A stretch of 64,000 nt of DNA from Erysipelotrichaceae bacterium (GTDB taxonomy: Bacteria > Bacillota_I > Bacilli_A > Erysipelotrichales > Erysipelotrichaceae), in NCBI GenBank assembly GCA_012513225.1, contig JAAZCQ010000016.1, positions 1 through 64,000 of the forward strand, in the 5' to 3' direction. Positions 34,629-42,767 of this stretch are shown piece by piece; the first letter of the stretch is position 1; each line of letters opens with the position of its first letter. The position numbers and the translations under genes were made by a program. The notes under the pieces are model-generated. The model searched no databases, had not been told where the DNA came from, and was given only the letters and a program-made list of their open reading frames with translations.

Positions 34629-35734
34629 ATATTTAAATATATTGGGCCACCAATTTCATTATTAATAAGAAGTTGGCGGTTTTTTTCTGATAATGCACTT
34701 GAATAAGCGAGAGTAGATTTATACTCTAGTTGTCTATAGCCATCTTGAACCATAGAAAATCTACTAGCTACATTTACATCTTTAAGTTGTTTTAAATATC
34801 TTCTTCCAATATTATTCATTCCTAAAACCCGAATGGTATTTAATGGTTTTAGGTTATAAACTTCATTTTTGCTAACTTGATTTAGTAATTGAACTAAAGA
34901 TCTTTTTATTCTACTAGTTGTATATCTTCTTGTAGTACTAGCATTTAAGAAGTTATTTATATTATCATATTTAAATGCTTGTTTTATTAAATGATTTTCA
35001 ATTCCTTCATTAAATAAAAATATATTATTTAAATATTCTTTATCTAATGTTAGAAGAAGTGTTCTTAAATAAGGATAAAACATCTCTAGACTTACTAACT
35101 CGCTATTTAATAGTATTTCTTTCATAACAGTAGTTTCATAAATATCCTTATTATTAAATAAAGCATTTCTAATTGCGGATGCACTGCTTATATCTTTTAT
35201 ATATAAGTCATGATAATGATTAGTTCTTTGTATGGATATTGGAACTATGTTTGTATTAAGAATATGTTTTAAATAAGATACTGCTAAGATATCATTAGGT
35301 TCCATAACTTTAGATAATAGTCCATAAGATTTAGGAAAGCTTTCACCAGCATTTAAATTTTCTTTTAGATTATCAACATTGATAGAAGTTTTTGCGATTT
35401 CTATTAGTTCATCTAAATTGTTAGACTCACTACCAAAGCAAATATAATCAGCTTTTGCTAAACTTAGTGTTTTAACACTACCATAAGCAAATTGATTGGC
35501 ACTTTGTGTAGCAAAAATATAGGGAAGTTCTAAAACTAAATCAACACCATTTTGTATAGCACTTTCACATCTTTTCCATTTATCAATAATTGCTGGTTCA
35601 CCTCTTTGTACGAAGTTTCCAGACATTACCGCAATTAAAACATCACAATTACTAAGTTGTTTTGATTTTTCTATATGTAGTTGATGTCCTTTATGAAAAG
35701 GATTATATTCTACTATAATTCCACATGATTTCAT
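34625..35734 (-). CDS. tmcAL: tRNA(Met) cytidine acetate ligase
   Basis: 369 aa. TmcAL (formerly YlbM) activates acetate with ATP and acetylates C34 of elongator tRNA-Met. Motifs: GIIVEYNPFHKGHQLHI (HxGH nucleotidyltransferase signature), VMSGNFVQRGEPAI, DLVLELPYIFATQSA. Converges tail to tail with tagD. Confidence 0.9.
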   Translation of the reverse strand: MKSCGIIVEYNPFHKGHQLHIEKSKQLSNCDVLIAVMSGNFVQRGEPAIIDKWKRCESAIQNGVDLVLELPYIFATQSANQFAYGSVKTLSLAKADYICFGSESNNLDELIEIAKTSINVDNLKENLNAGESFPKSYGLLSKVMEPNDILAVSYLKHILNTNIVPISIQRTNHYHDLYIKDISSASAIRNALFNNKDIYETTVMKEILLNSELVSLEMFYPYLRTLLLTLDKEYLNNIFLFNEGIENHLIKQAFKYDNINNFLNASTTRRYTTSRIKRSLVQLLNQVSKNEVYNLKPLNTIRVLGMNNIGRRYLKQLKDVNVASRFSMVQDGYRQLEYKSTLAYSSALSEKNRQLLINNEIGGPIYLNI

Positions 35735-35784
35735 TAAGTAATAATATCATATTTATATGATATGATAAATAAAAGAGGTGACTT

Positions 35785-36675
35785 ATGAACGTAAATATTG
35801 CAACAAGTATTTATCATCCTAATATACCTTTAAAAGGTGTTTTTGTTATAATTCATGGTATGAGTGAACATAGAAAAAGATATGATGATTTTGCTAAATT
35901 TTTAAGTGAAAATGGATATGGTGTTTTCACATACGATCAAATAGGACATGGAGAAACTGCTTCAAGTAACGAAGAACTGGGTTATTTTGGAAAAAAAGAT
36001 GGTTTTAAAAGCTTAGTATATTACGCATATCATATGTGTTTAGAAGCGAAAAAAGAATTTAAAGATGTGCCTCTATATGTGTTTGGACATAGTATGGGCT
36101 CTATAGTAGCAAGATCTTTATTAAAGAATCATCCAGATGTGATGCAAGCATTAATATTAAGTGGTCCTCCTAATTATCAGCTATTAGTAAGACCTGGTAG
36201 AGCTTTTTCAAAAATATTATGTTTTATACAAGGTGATAAAAAAAGAAATAAGTATTTAAAAGGTATGATATTTGGGAATTTTGGAAAACAATTTGGTAGT
36301 GAAGTAGAAAATTCATGGTTGAGTGTAAATAAAGAAAATGTATTAAATTATAATAACGATGAATTATGTGGCTTTAATTTTACCAATAAAGGTTATTATG
36401 ACATGCTTACTGGACTCTTAGATATACATGATACAAATCACTATTTAGTAAATAATACTAGTAAGCCAATATTGATAGTAGCTGGAAAAGATGATCCTGT
36501 AATTGGTAAAGATTCCGGAATAAAAACTACTATTAAAGATTTAGAGAAACCAGGATATAAAAATATTGAACTTAAATTATATGAAAATGCTAGACATGAA
36601 TTACTATTTGAGAATATTCATGAAGAAGTTTATAAAGATATATTAGAATGGGTAAAAAAGTTTGACTTTAATTGA
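35785..36675 (+). CDS. Alpha/beta hydrolase, monoacylglycerol lipase-like
   Basis: 296 aa. Oxyanion turn VIIHGMSEHRKRYDDFA, nucleophile elbow FGHSMGS, acid in VAGKDDPV and histidine in ENARHELLFE. This is the pattern of intracellular monoacylglycerol lipases and lysophospholipases. No signal peptide. The substrate is probably a lipid ester, but that is not certain. GAGGTG lies before the ATG. Confidence 0.82.
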   Translation: MNVNIATSIYHPNIPLKGVFVIIHGMSEHRKRYDDFAKFLSENGYGVFTYDQIGHGETASSNEELGYFGKKDGFKSLVYYAYHMCLEAKKEFKDVPLYVFGHSMGSIVARSLLKNHPDVMQALILSGPPNYQLLVRPGRAFSKILCFIQGDKKRNKYLKGMIFGNFGKQFGSEVENSWLSVNKENVLNYNNDELCGFNFTNKGYYDMLTGLLDIHDTNHYLVNNTSKPILIVAGKDDPVIGKDSGIKTTIKDLEKPGYKNIELKLYENARHELLFENIHEEVYKDILEWVKKFDFN

Positions 36676-36689
36676 CATTTTGCTATAAT
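36662..36689 (+). promoter_or_regulatory. Promoter of yceD-rpmF
   Basis: TTGACT (36662-36667), 16 bp, TATAAT (36684-36689) with an extended TGC before it. The -35 lies in the last codons of the hydrolase gene. Confidence 0.6.
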
Positions 36690-36719
36690 TTACACGTTAA
36701 CGAGTAGGAGAACATACTT

Positions 36720-37235
36720 TTGAGGTGGACAAAATCTGAACTAATAAACTTAAAAGATCACAAGGTGGAATTTAATGAAGATATTACATTTGAGCCTAAA
36801 GCTTTTAAATTTACAAGAAGGTTGAATGGATTAGAAAATGTTCATGTAAATGGAATTGGAATATACAATATTGATTATGATTTATTTGATGTTGAAATGA
36901 ATATAAGTGGTATTATGATTACTCCATGCGCTATTACAAATGATGATATTGATGTTCCCTTTGATTTTGATTCTCATGTTTTGTTTTCACTTACTGATAG
37001 TGATGATCTAGATATGTATATTGTGGAAAACGACATCATAGAATTAGCTCCCGTTATTTTCCAGTTAATTAATCTGGAAGTGCCATTAAAAGCAGTAAAA
37101 AGTGGCGATATCGAATACCCTAAAGGGGATGGTTGGGCTATCATCAGCGAAGAAGAATTTGAAAGGTCTAGAAAAGAAGAGATAGATCCACGCTTAGCCA
37201 AACTAAAAGAATTTAAATTCAGTGATGATGATTAG
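36720..37235 (+). CDS. yceD: YceD/DUF177 protein, 23S rRNA accumulation factor
   Basis: 171 aa. Start is TTG 36720, ten bases after TAGGAG; no better ATG exists near the N-terminus and the product then begins [10 protein letters not shown] as in relatives. YceD proteins sit before rpmF across bacteria and help 23S rRNA or 50S accumulation. Features include the central sheet with ISGIMITPC and the C-terminal [10 protein letters not shown]. rpmF follows after 11 bases. Confidence 0.88.
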   Translation: MRWTKSELINLKDHKVEFNEDITFEPKAFKFTRRLNGLENVHVNGIGIYNIDYDLFDVEMNISGIMITPCAITNDDIDVPFDFDSHVLFSLTDSDDLDMYIVENDIIELAPVIFQLINLEVPLKAVKSGDIEYPKGDGWAIISEEEFERSRKEEIDPRLAKLKEFKFSDDD

Positions 37236-37246
37236 GAGGTGTCAAA

Positions 37247-37396
37247 ATGGCTGTACAACAAAGAAGAGGTTCTAAAACAAGAAAGAATAAGCGCAGAACG
37301 CACTTTAAACTTGAAGCTCCAACATTGGTTAAATGCCCAAACTGTGGTGAAATGAAAAGATCCCATCACCAATGTCCAAATTGCTTATCAAAATAG
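37247..37396 (+). CDS. rpmF: 50S ribosomal protein L32
   Basis: 49 aa. Begins [20 protein letters not shown], the basic L32 start, then a zinc ribbon [17 protein letters not shown] with two CxxC pairs. The cysteine form of L32 binds zinc. AGGAGG precedes the ATG. It is co-transcribed with yceD, and the pair is conserved as an operon in many bacteria. Confidence 0.95.
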   Translation: MAVQQRRGSKTRKNKRRTHFKLEAPTLVKCPNCGEMKRSHHQCPNCLSK

Positions 37397-37422
37397 GCAT
37401 TATTTTATTAAATTATTAAATT

Positions 37423-37448
37423 AACCGCTAATCATTGGCGGTTTTTTT
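37423..37448 (+). terminator. Terminator after rpmF
   Basis: ACCGC at 37424-37428 pairs with GCGGT at 37437-37441, extended by near-complementary inner bases, then seven T. Confidence 0.75.
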
Positions 37449-37496
37449 ATTTTATTACATACAAAAATATTATTTCAACAAAAAGTTAGTTTTATG

Positions 37497-37525
37497 TTGG
37501 AAAAATTATTTATTTATATTATAAT
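37497..37525 (+). promoter_or_regulatory. Promoter of the mraZ operon
   Basis: TTGGAA (37497-37502), 17 bp, TATAAT (37520-37525). Start of transcription is expected near 37532, so the MraZ boxes lie in the early transcribed region. Confidence 0.65.
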
Positions 37526-37546
37526 TGTGGTACGTGATAGTGACAT

Positions 37547-37576
37547 AGTGGTGAAAAGTAGTGGGAAGTGGTGGCA
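37547..37576 (+). promoter_or_regulatory. Three MraZ boxes with 10-bp spacing
   Basis: Three tandem ten-base units, AGTGGTGAAA, AGTAGTGGGA and AGTGGTGGCA, occupy 37547-37576 with no gaps. Consensus is AGTGGTGnnA. MraZ is known to bind GTGG-type repeats one helical turn apart before its own gene. The array lies between the promoter and the mraZ start and overlaps the ribosome-site region. Confidence 0.7.
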
Positions 37577-37582
37577 ATTTAG

Positions 37583-38011
37583 ATGTTTATCGGTGAATAT
37601 ATTCATACTTTAGATAGTAAAAACCGTATAATTATGCCCGCAAAGTTTAGAGAAGAACTTGGAGATATTTTTATTATAACAAAAGGTTTAGATGGTTGTT
37701 TAACTGTTTATACTTTAGAACAATGGGAAATCTTGTTATCTAAACTTGAACAACTTCCAACAACAAAAAAAGAAACAAGGTTATATGTAAGAGGAATAAC
37801 TGCAAAAGCCACTGAATGTAAATGCGATTTGCAAGGAAGAATACAAATTCCTGCATTTTTAAAAAGTGAAGCAGATTTAATTAAACAATGTGCATTTGTA
37901 GGTGTAGGAGACCATGTAGAGCTTTGGTCAAAAGAGAGATGGGATAGTTACTATGAAGATGCGAGTGCTTCATTTGAAGATATAGCAGAATCATTAACGG
38001 AATTCTTATAA
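37583..38011 (+). CDS. mraZ: Transcriptional regulator MraZ
   Basis: 142 aa. Two AbrB-like halves: FIGEYIHTLDSKNRIIMPAKFR and GITAKATECKCDLQGRIQIP. MraZ forms a ring that binds the repeats upstream and controls the division and wall cluster. The start codon follows GTGGTGG, which also forms the last box. The stop overlaps the rsmH start by one base. Confidence 0.95.
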   Translation: MFIGEYIHTLDSKNRIIMPAKFREELGDIFIITKGLDGCLTVYTLEQWEILLSKLEQLPTTKKETRLYVRGITAKATECKCDLQGRIQIPAFLKSEADLIKQCAFVGVGDHVELWSKERWDSYYEDASASFEDIAESLTEFL

Positions 38012-38949
38012 TGAGTGAACATTATAGTGTAATGCTAAAAGAAACTATTGAGTTATTGAACATAAATCCCAAAGGAGTATATGTAGATGGCACTTTAGGT
38101 AGAGGTGGACACTCTAAATCAATTTTAAATAAATTAACTACAGGAAGTATGATTTGTTTTGATAAAGATGAAGACGCTATTAATTTATCAAAAGATATTC
38201 TTGTTGATTATAAAGAAAAAATTAAATTTATTCATGAAGATTTTATTAAAGCAAAAGAAATCTTAAATAATGAACAAATTTATGAAATAGATGGATTCTT
38301 ATTAGATTTGGGAGTTAGCTCACCACAATTTGATAAGGGTGAAAGAGGCTTTAGCTACAGATTTGATTCAAGATTAGATATGAGAATGGATAAACGACAA
38401 AAATTAACTGCTTATGAAGTCGTAAATAATTATACATTTAATCAACTAGTAGTCATGCTATTGAAGTATGGCGAAGAAAGAAACGCAAAATTAATTGCTA
38501 GAGGAATAGAAAAACAAAGATTACTTAAACCAATAGAAACTACATTTGAGTTAGTTGATGTAATAAAAAAGTCGTTACCTAATAAGGTGCTAAGTAAAAA
38601 AGGTCATCCTGCAAAGCAAACATTTCAAGCAATAAGAATTGAAGTCAATGATGAATTAGATTGTTTAGATGAAAGTATATTAAATTTGTGTAGTTTATTA
38701 AAAGTTGGTGGACGTGGCGTAATTATTACATTTCATTCATTAGAAGATAGAATAGTGAAAAATGTTTTCAATAAACTGTCTACCGCTCCATTTGTAAATT
38801 CAAAAATTCCACTTCTTCCTTCCCAAATGGAGCAGGCAGATTATAGAGTTATAAATAAAAAACCATTAACTGCAAGCAAGGAAGAATTAGAAGTGAATAA
38901 TAGGTCACATAGTGCTAAATTACGATGTATTGAAAAGATAAGGGGATAA
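38011..38949 (+). CDS. rsmH: 16S rRNA m4C1402 methyltransferase
   Basis: 312 aa. SAM-binding YVDGTLGRGGHSKSIL, ILLDLGVSSPQFD-like motif (FLLDLGVSSPQFDKGERGFSY) and GHPAKQTFQAIRI. It N4-methylates C1402 of 16S rRNA. Starts in the TAATG overlap with mraZ. Confidence 0.96.
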   Translation: MSEHYSVMLKETIELLNINPKGVYVDGTLGRGGHSKSILNKLTTGSMICFDKDEDAINLSKDILVDYKEKIKFIHEDFIKAKEILNNEQIYEIDGFLLDLGVSSPQFDKGERGFSYRFDSRLDMRMDKRQKLTAYEVVNNYTFNQLVVMLLKYGEERNAKLIARGIEKQRLLKPIETTFELVDVIKKSLPNKVLSKKGHPAKQTFQAIRIEVNDELDCLDESILNLCSLLKVGGRGVIITFHSLEDRIVKNVFNKLSTAPFVNSKIPLLPSQMEQADYRVINKKPLTASKEELEVNNRSHSAKLRCIEKIRG

Positions 38950-38953
38950 AAAT

Positions 38954-39256
38954 ATGGCTAAAATAGTAAAAAGAAAAAAAAGAAGGTTTAATTTTCAAGG
39001 ATTTATATTTGTTTTTTTACTGATATCTGGTTTTTTCTATTTATTATCAAGTGTATTTTTGAGAACTTATAATAATTCTCTAAGTCTAAAAAAGCAATCT
39101 ATTTTATCTCAAATTGCAACTTTAGAAATAGAAAATGATTCTATTGAAGTGCTTATACAAAGTCTAAGTACTAGAGATAGGGTTATTACTATAGCTAATG
39201 ATAATGGACTTACCCTTGATCAAAGTAATATAATTACCATAACTACAGGTGAATAA
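38954..39256 (+). CDS. ftsL: Cell division protein FtsL-like
   Basis: 100 aa. Basic cytoplasmic tail (AKIVKRKKRRFNFQ), one membrane helix (GFIFVFLLISGFFYLLSSVF), then a leucine-zipper-like helix and the tail ANDNGLTLDQSNIITI. FtsL scaffolds PBP2B at the septum. Assigned by position between rsmH and pbpB plus this topology; sequence conservation in FtsL is low. Confidence 0.85.
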   Translation: MAKIVKRKKRRFNFQGFIFVFLLISGFFYLLSSVFLRTYNNSLSLKKQSILSQIATLEIENDSIEVLIQSLSTRDRVITIANDNGLTLDQSNIITITTGE

Positions 39257-39262
39257 TAGGTA

Positions 39263-41434
39263 ATGAAAAGAAAAACAAATCGTATGCTTTTAGTTATTTT
39301 TGTATTTACATTAGTAGTAATGATTCTTCTGGCTACTAATGTTTTTTTAGTGTCTGTTGTAAAATTACATGCTAGAAGCAATACTAGTTTAAAAGATTAT
39401 GCAGATTCCGCAAACACTCATACTGAAATTACAAAAGCAAATAGAGGCTTAATTTATGATAGAAGTGGGAGTATTATCGCTCAAGATAATAGAACTTATA
39501 ATATTTATTGTATTTTAGATTCAAGTAGACCAAGTGTTAAGGGATCTATTTCATATGTAAAAGACCCAAAATATACTGCACAAGTTTTATCGACTATTTT
39601 AAATGCTGATGAAGAAACAATTTATAGTTTTCTTACTAAAGATGTTTATCAAACAGAACTAGGAACTGTTGGAAGAAATATTAGTAAGGAAACAAAAGAA
39701 TTAATAGAAAGTTATAAACTTCCGGGAATAGAATTTGATACATCAGTTAAAAGATCATATCCATTAGGTATCTTTGCTTCATATTTAGTTGGATTTGCAC
39801 AATCTGATGAAACAGGAAGTACAGTTGGTAAAATGGGAGTAGAATATTATCTAGATTCTTATTTAAGAGGCAGTGATGGTAATAGAGTGTATCAAGCTGA
39901 TAAAAATGGATATATATTACCTGGAATGAGAGAAACTGTTACTGAAGCTGAAAACGGGTATAACGTATATTTAACTTTAGACAAAGAACTTCAAGAATCA
40001 TTAGAACAAACTTTTGAATTAACAAAAAGTCAATTTAATGCTGATAGAATATGGGGAGCCGTAATGGAAGTTGATACAGGCAAAATTTTATCCTGGGGAC
40101 AATATCCTTCATTTAATCCAAATACATTAGAAATTGATGATTATAATAATTATGGAGCACAATTACCATATGAACCTGGATCAACATTTAAAACATTTGC
40201 ATGGGCTGCTGCAATTAATGAGGGAGTATATGAAGATAGAGAATTAGTTTATTCTGGTCCATTTTGTTATAGTGCAACAGATAAAAACCCTTACAGAGTT
40301 GAAAAGGGTGGTCTTGGATGTATTAGTAATGCCAGCAAAAAGAATTGGGGATGGGTAGACTATGATTATGGATTAATATACTCATCTAATACAATTACCG
40401 CATCATTAGAGACCGAACTTATAACCCCAGATATTTTTTTAGAATATGTTAAAAAATTTGGTTTTTTCCAACCTGTTGATACTGATGGAATGAGGGAGGA
40501 AACTGGTTTTTTAAACTTTACATGGCCATCAGATAAGCTTGCTTTAGGTTATGGACAAGGGTCTACGGTTACATTGCTACAAATGTTGCAAGCTTATAGT
40601 GCAGTATTTTCTGATGGAACTATGGTGAAGCCTTATTTTATTGAATCAATTAGAGACCCCTATGATGAAAATAATTCTATTTATCAAGCATCTACTACAA
40701 TAGTGGGTAATCCAATTTCTGAAGATACTGCAAAACAATTACAAGAAATATTATATCAAGTTATATATGATCCTAATGGAACGGGTCAATATTATAAAAT
40801 ACCAGAAACTGAATTTATCGGAAAAACAGGGACAACTCAATTAGCTGTTTCTGGTAGCTATAAATCTGGAAAAACAATTGTTTCATTAATTGCAGGAATG
40901 CCTGCAGATGATCCTCAATATATCGTATATTATTGCTTTGAAGCAAATTATAATAAGAATGCTCATTATCATACAGAAGCAATTACTTCTTATTTAAGAA
41001 AAGTTGCAATGAGATTTAATCTTACTAGTTCTATACAAGAAGAAAAGAATGAAATAGATGAAGAACTAGTAGAAAAAGAAATAATTACTTATGATATGGT
41101 AAATTTGATAAATCATTCAGTCATTTATGCAGAAGATAAATTATCGAAATATGATATTGAAATAGTCTATTTAGGAGAAGGCGATTATGTAATAGATCAA
41201 TATCCAAATGAAACCTCAACAGTTACAACAAATCAAAAAGTATTCCTCTTATTGGATACACAAGGATATCATATGCCGGATATGACAGGTTGGACTAGAA
41301 AAGATGTTGCTGCTTTTTGGAATGTTAGTGGTAGTGGTTTTAAAATCACTGGATTTGGTAAAGTTGTTTCTCAAAGTATACCAGCAGACACATATGTAAA
41401 TAGAGATTCTGAAATTGAAGTTGTTCTTGAATAA
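39263..41434 (+). CDS. pbpB: Penicillin-binding protein 2B-type transpeptidase with PASTA domains
   Basis: 723 aa. One N-terminal membrane helix, a dimerisation region with KANRGLIYDRSGSIIAQD, and the transpeptidase with S307-TF-K310, S374-S-N376 and K521-T-G. The C-terminal region (about 610-723) forms PASTA-like modules (SKYDIEIVYLGEGDYVIDQ; MPDMTGWTRKDVAAFW). It crosslinks septal peptidoglycan. Its place after ftsL matches the dcw order. Confidence 0.92.
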   Translation: MKRKTNRMLLVIFVFTLVVMILLATNVFLVSVVKLHARSNTSLKDYADSANTHTEITKANRGLIYDRSGSIIAQDNRTYNIYCILDSSRPSVKGSISYVKDPKYTAQVLSTILNADEETIYSFLTKDVYQTELGTVGRNISKETKELIESYKLPGIEFDTSVKRSYPLGIFASYLVGFAQSDETGSTVGKMGVEYYLDSYLRGSDGNRVYQADKNGYILPGMRETVTEAENGYNVYLTLDKELQESLEQTFELTKSQFNADRIWGAVMEVDTGKILSWGQYPSFNPNTLEIDDYNNYGAQLPYEPGSTFKTFAWAAAINEGVYEDRELVYSGPFCYSATDKNPYRVEKGGLGCISNASKKNWGWVDYDYGLIYSSNTITASLETELITPDIFLEYVKKFGFFQPVDTDGMREETGFLNFTWPSDKLALGYGQGSTVTLLQMLQAYSAVFSDGTMVKPYFIESIRDPYDENNSIYQASTTIVGNPISEDTAKQLQEILYQVIYDPNGTGQYYKIPETEFIGKTGTTQLAVSGSYKSGKTIVSLIAGMPADDPQYIVYYCFEANYNKNAHYHTEAITSYLRKVAMRFNLTSSIQEEKNEIDEELVEKEIITYDMVNLINHSVIYAEDKLSKYDIEIVYLGEGDYVIDQYPNETSTVTTNQKVFLLLDTQGYHMPDMTGWTRKDVAAFWNVSGSGFKITGFGKVVSQSIPADTYVNRDSEIEVVLE

Positions 41435-41478
41435 TAGTATGGTATAATATTATCCGGTTTAAAGGGAGGCTAGTTTTT

Positions 41479-42441
41479 ATGTATCTAAAGATTTTTATGG
41501 CATTTTTGGTTAGTTTAGTTTTAGTCTTAATAACTATGCCAACTTTAATAAAGTATTTAAAGTCAATAAGTTTTAATCAAAATGTAAATGAATATGCATT
41601 AAAAGAATTTAAAGAGAAATCTAAAACTCCCACTATGGGTGGAATATTGATAGTTATTGTTCCAATTATTGTTACAATAATATTCGATTATAAATCTATA
41701 TTTGATTTAGATACACTCATTGTAATGTTAGCTTATTTTACGTATGGTTTAATTGGATTTATTGATGATTTTTTAATAGTAATTAGAAATAATAATGATG
41801 GTTTATTGCCTAGACATAAATTTTTAATGCAACTTGTATTGGCAATATTCTTTTTCTATATATACCAAAGTAATAATGAACTCAATATAATTATCCCTGT
41901 TATAAATTATTCAATAACCTTTTCATCTTTATATGCTTTATTAATTTTCTTTATGTTTACTGGAACTTCAAATGCTGTAAACATCACTGATGGAATGGAC
42001 GGTTTAGCAGCAGGTTGTATGTTTTTTTCATTAATACCATTTTTAATATTTGCATCATTTGCAAAACAAGTATATATTGCTATATTTATTGCAAGCTTAC
42101 TTGGTACTTTAGTAGGTTATTTACGATTTAATGTTTCTCCAGCAAAGATATACATGGGAGATACTGGTTCATTAGCTTTAGGTGCTGCACTAGCTGCTGT
42201 AGCAATGGTTTTAAAAAAGGAAATATTATTGATAATAATTAGTGGAGTTTTTGTTTGGGAAACTCTATGTGTAATTATTCAAATTTCTTCAGTAAAACTT
42301 ACAGGAAAAAGAGTGTTTAAATATACTCCAATTCATTATAGTTTTGTATTAGATGGAATTAGCGAAAAAACAGTAGTTAAGTCATTTTGGCTATTATCAG
42401 CTATTTTTGCTTTTATTGGACTTATATTAGGTCTTATTTAA
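41479..42441 (+). CDS. mraY: MraY, lipid I synthase, with altered HHH motif
   Basis: 320 aa, about ten membrane helices. Transfers phospho-MurNAc-pentapeptide to undecaprenyl phosphate. Conserved acidic sites are present: GFIDDFLIV, NITDGMDGLAAG and MGDTGSLALG. The usual PLHHHFE motif of the last cytoplasmic loop is PIHYSFV here (H286-Y287-S288), so two of three histidines and the Glu are gone. Flanking RVFKYTP and GISEKTVVKSFW align normally. Starts behind AAGGGAGG. Confidence 0.92.
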   Translation: MYLKIFMAFLVSLVLVLITMPTLIKYLKSISFNQNVNEYALKEFKEKSKTPTMGGILIVIVPIIVTIIFDYKSIFDLDTLIVMLAYFTYGLIGFIDDFLIVIRNNNDGLLPRHKFLMQLVLAIFFFYIYQSNNELNIIIPVINYSITFSSLYALLIFFMFTGTSNAVNITDGMDGLAAGCMFFSLIPFLIFASFAKQVYIAIFIASLLGTLVGYLRFNVSPAKIYMGDTGSLALGAALAAVAMVLKKEILLIIISGVFVWETLCVIIQISSVKLTGKRVFKYTPIHYSFVLDGISEKTVVKSFWLLSAIFAFIGLILGLI

Positions 42442-42494
42442 TGTTTACTTTATTTAATAATGTTTTATAATTGTTTTATTGTTATGGAGGAATT

Positions 42495-42767
42495 ATGGAG
42501 ACCTATATTCAAATGGCAATTGTCATGAAATTATCTATGTTAAAAAGAAATAGTAATCCTAATTTTACTTATGAACAATTAGAAGATATTTTATATAATG
42601 ATAAATGGAAAGAAAAAATACCTAGTAGCATAAGTAATGCTGTAAATGATATTATGTCAATTAGTGGTGATGAACTCATTCAATTTCTTTCAAAACAAGC
42701 AGTTATTCAATCACATCAAATTAGTGATTTTAGTGATTTATTAGGGGGACATAAAAATGAATACTAA
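42495..42767 (+). CDS. ComN-like post-transcriptional regulator
   Basis: 90 aa, no membrane helix or known catalytic motif. It has the ComN/YrzD pattern: a helical start METYIQMAIVMKLSML, then FTYEQLEDILYNDKWKEKIPSSISNAVNDIM. In Bacillus the homologue sits next to secDF and affects mRNA localisation with DivIVA. GGAGG precedes ATG 42495, and the end overlaps secDF by 11 bases. Confidence 0.65.
   Translation: METYIQMAIVMKLSMLKRNSNPNFTYEQLEDILYNDKWKEKIPSSISNAVNDIMSISGDELIQFLSKQAVIQSHQISDFSDLLGGHKNEY

Noticed and set aside
36672-36689. TTGACA at 36672 as the -35 of the yceD promoter
   Set aside because: It is only six bases from TATAAT at 36684; TTGACT at 36662 has a workable 16-bp spacing.
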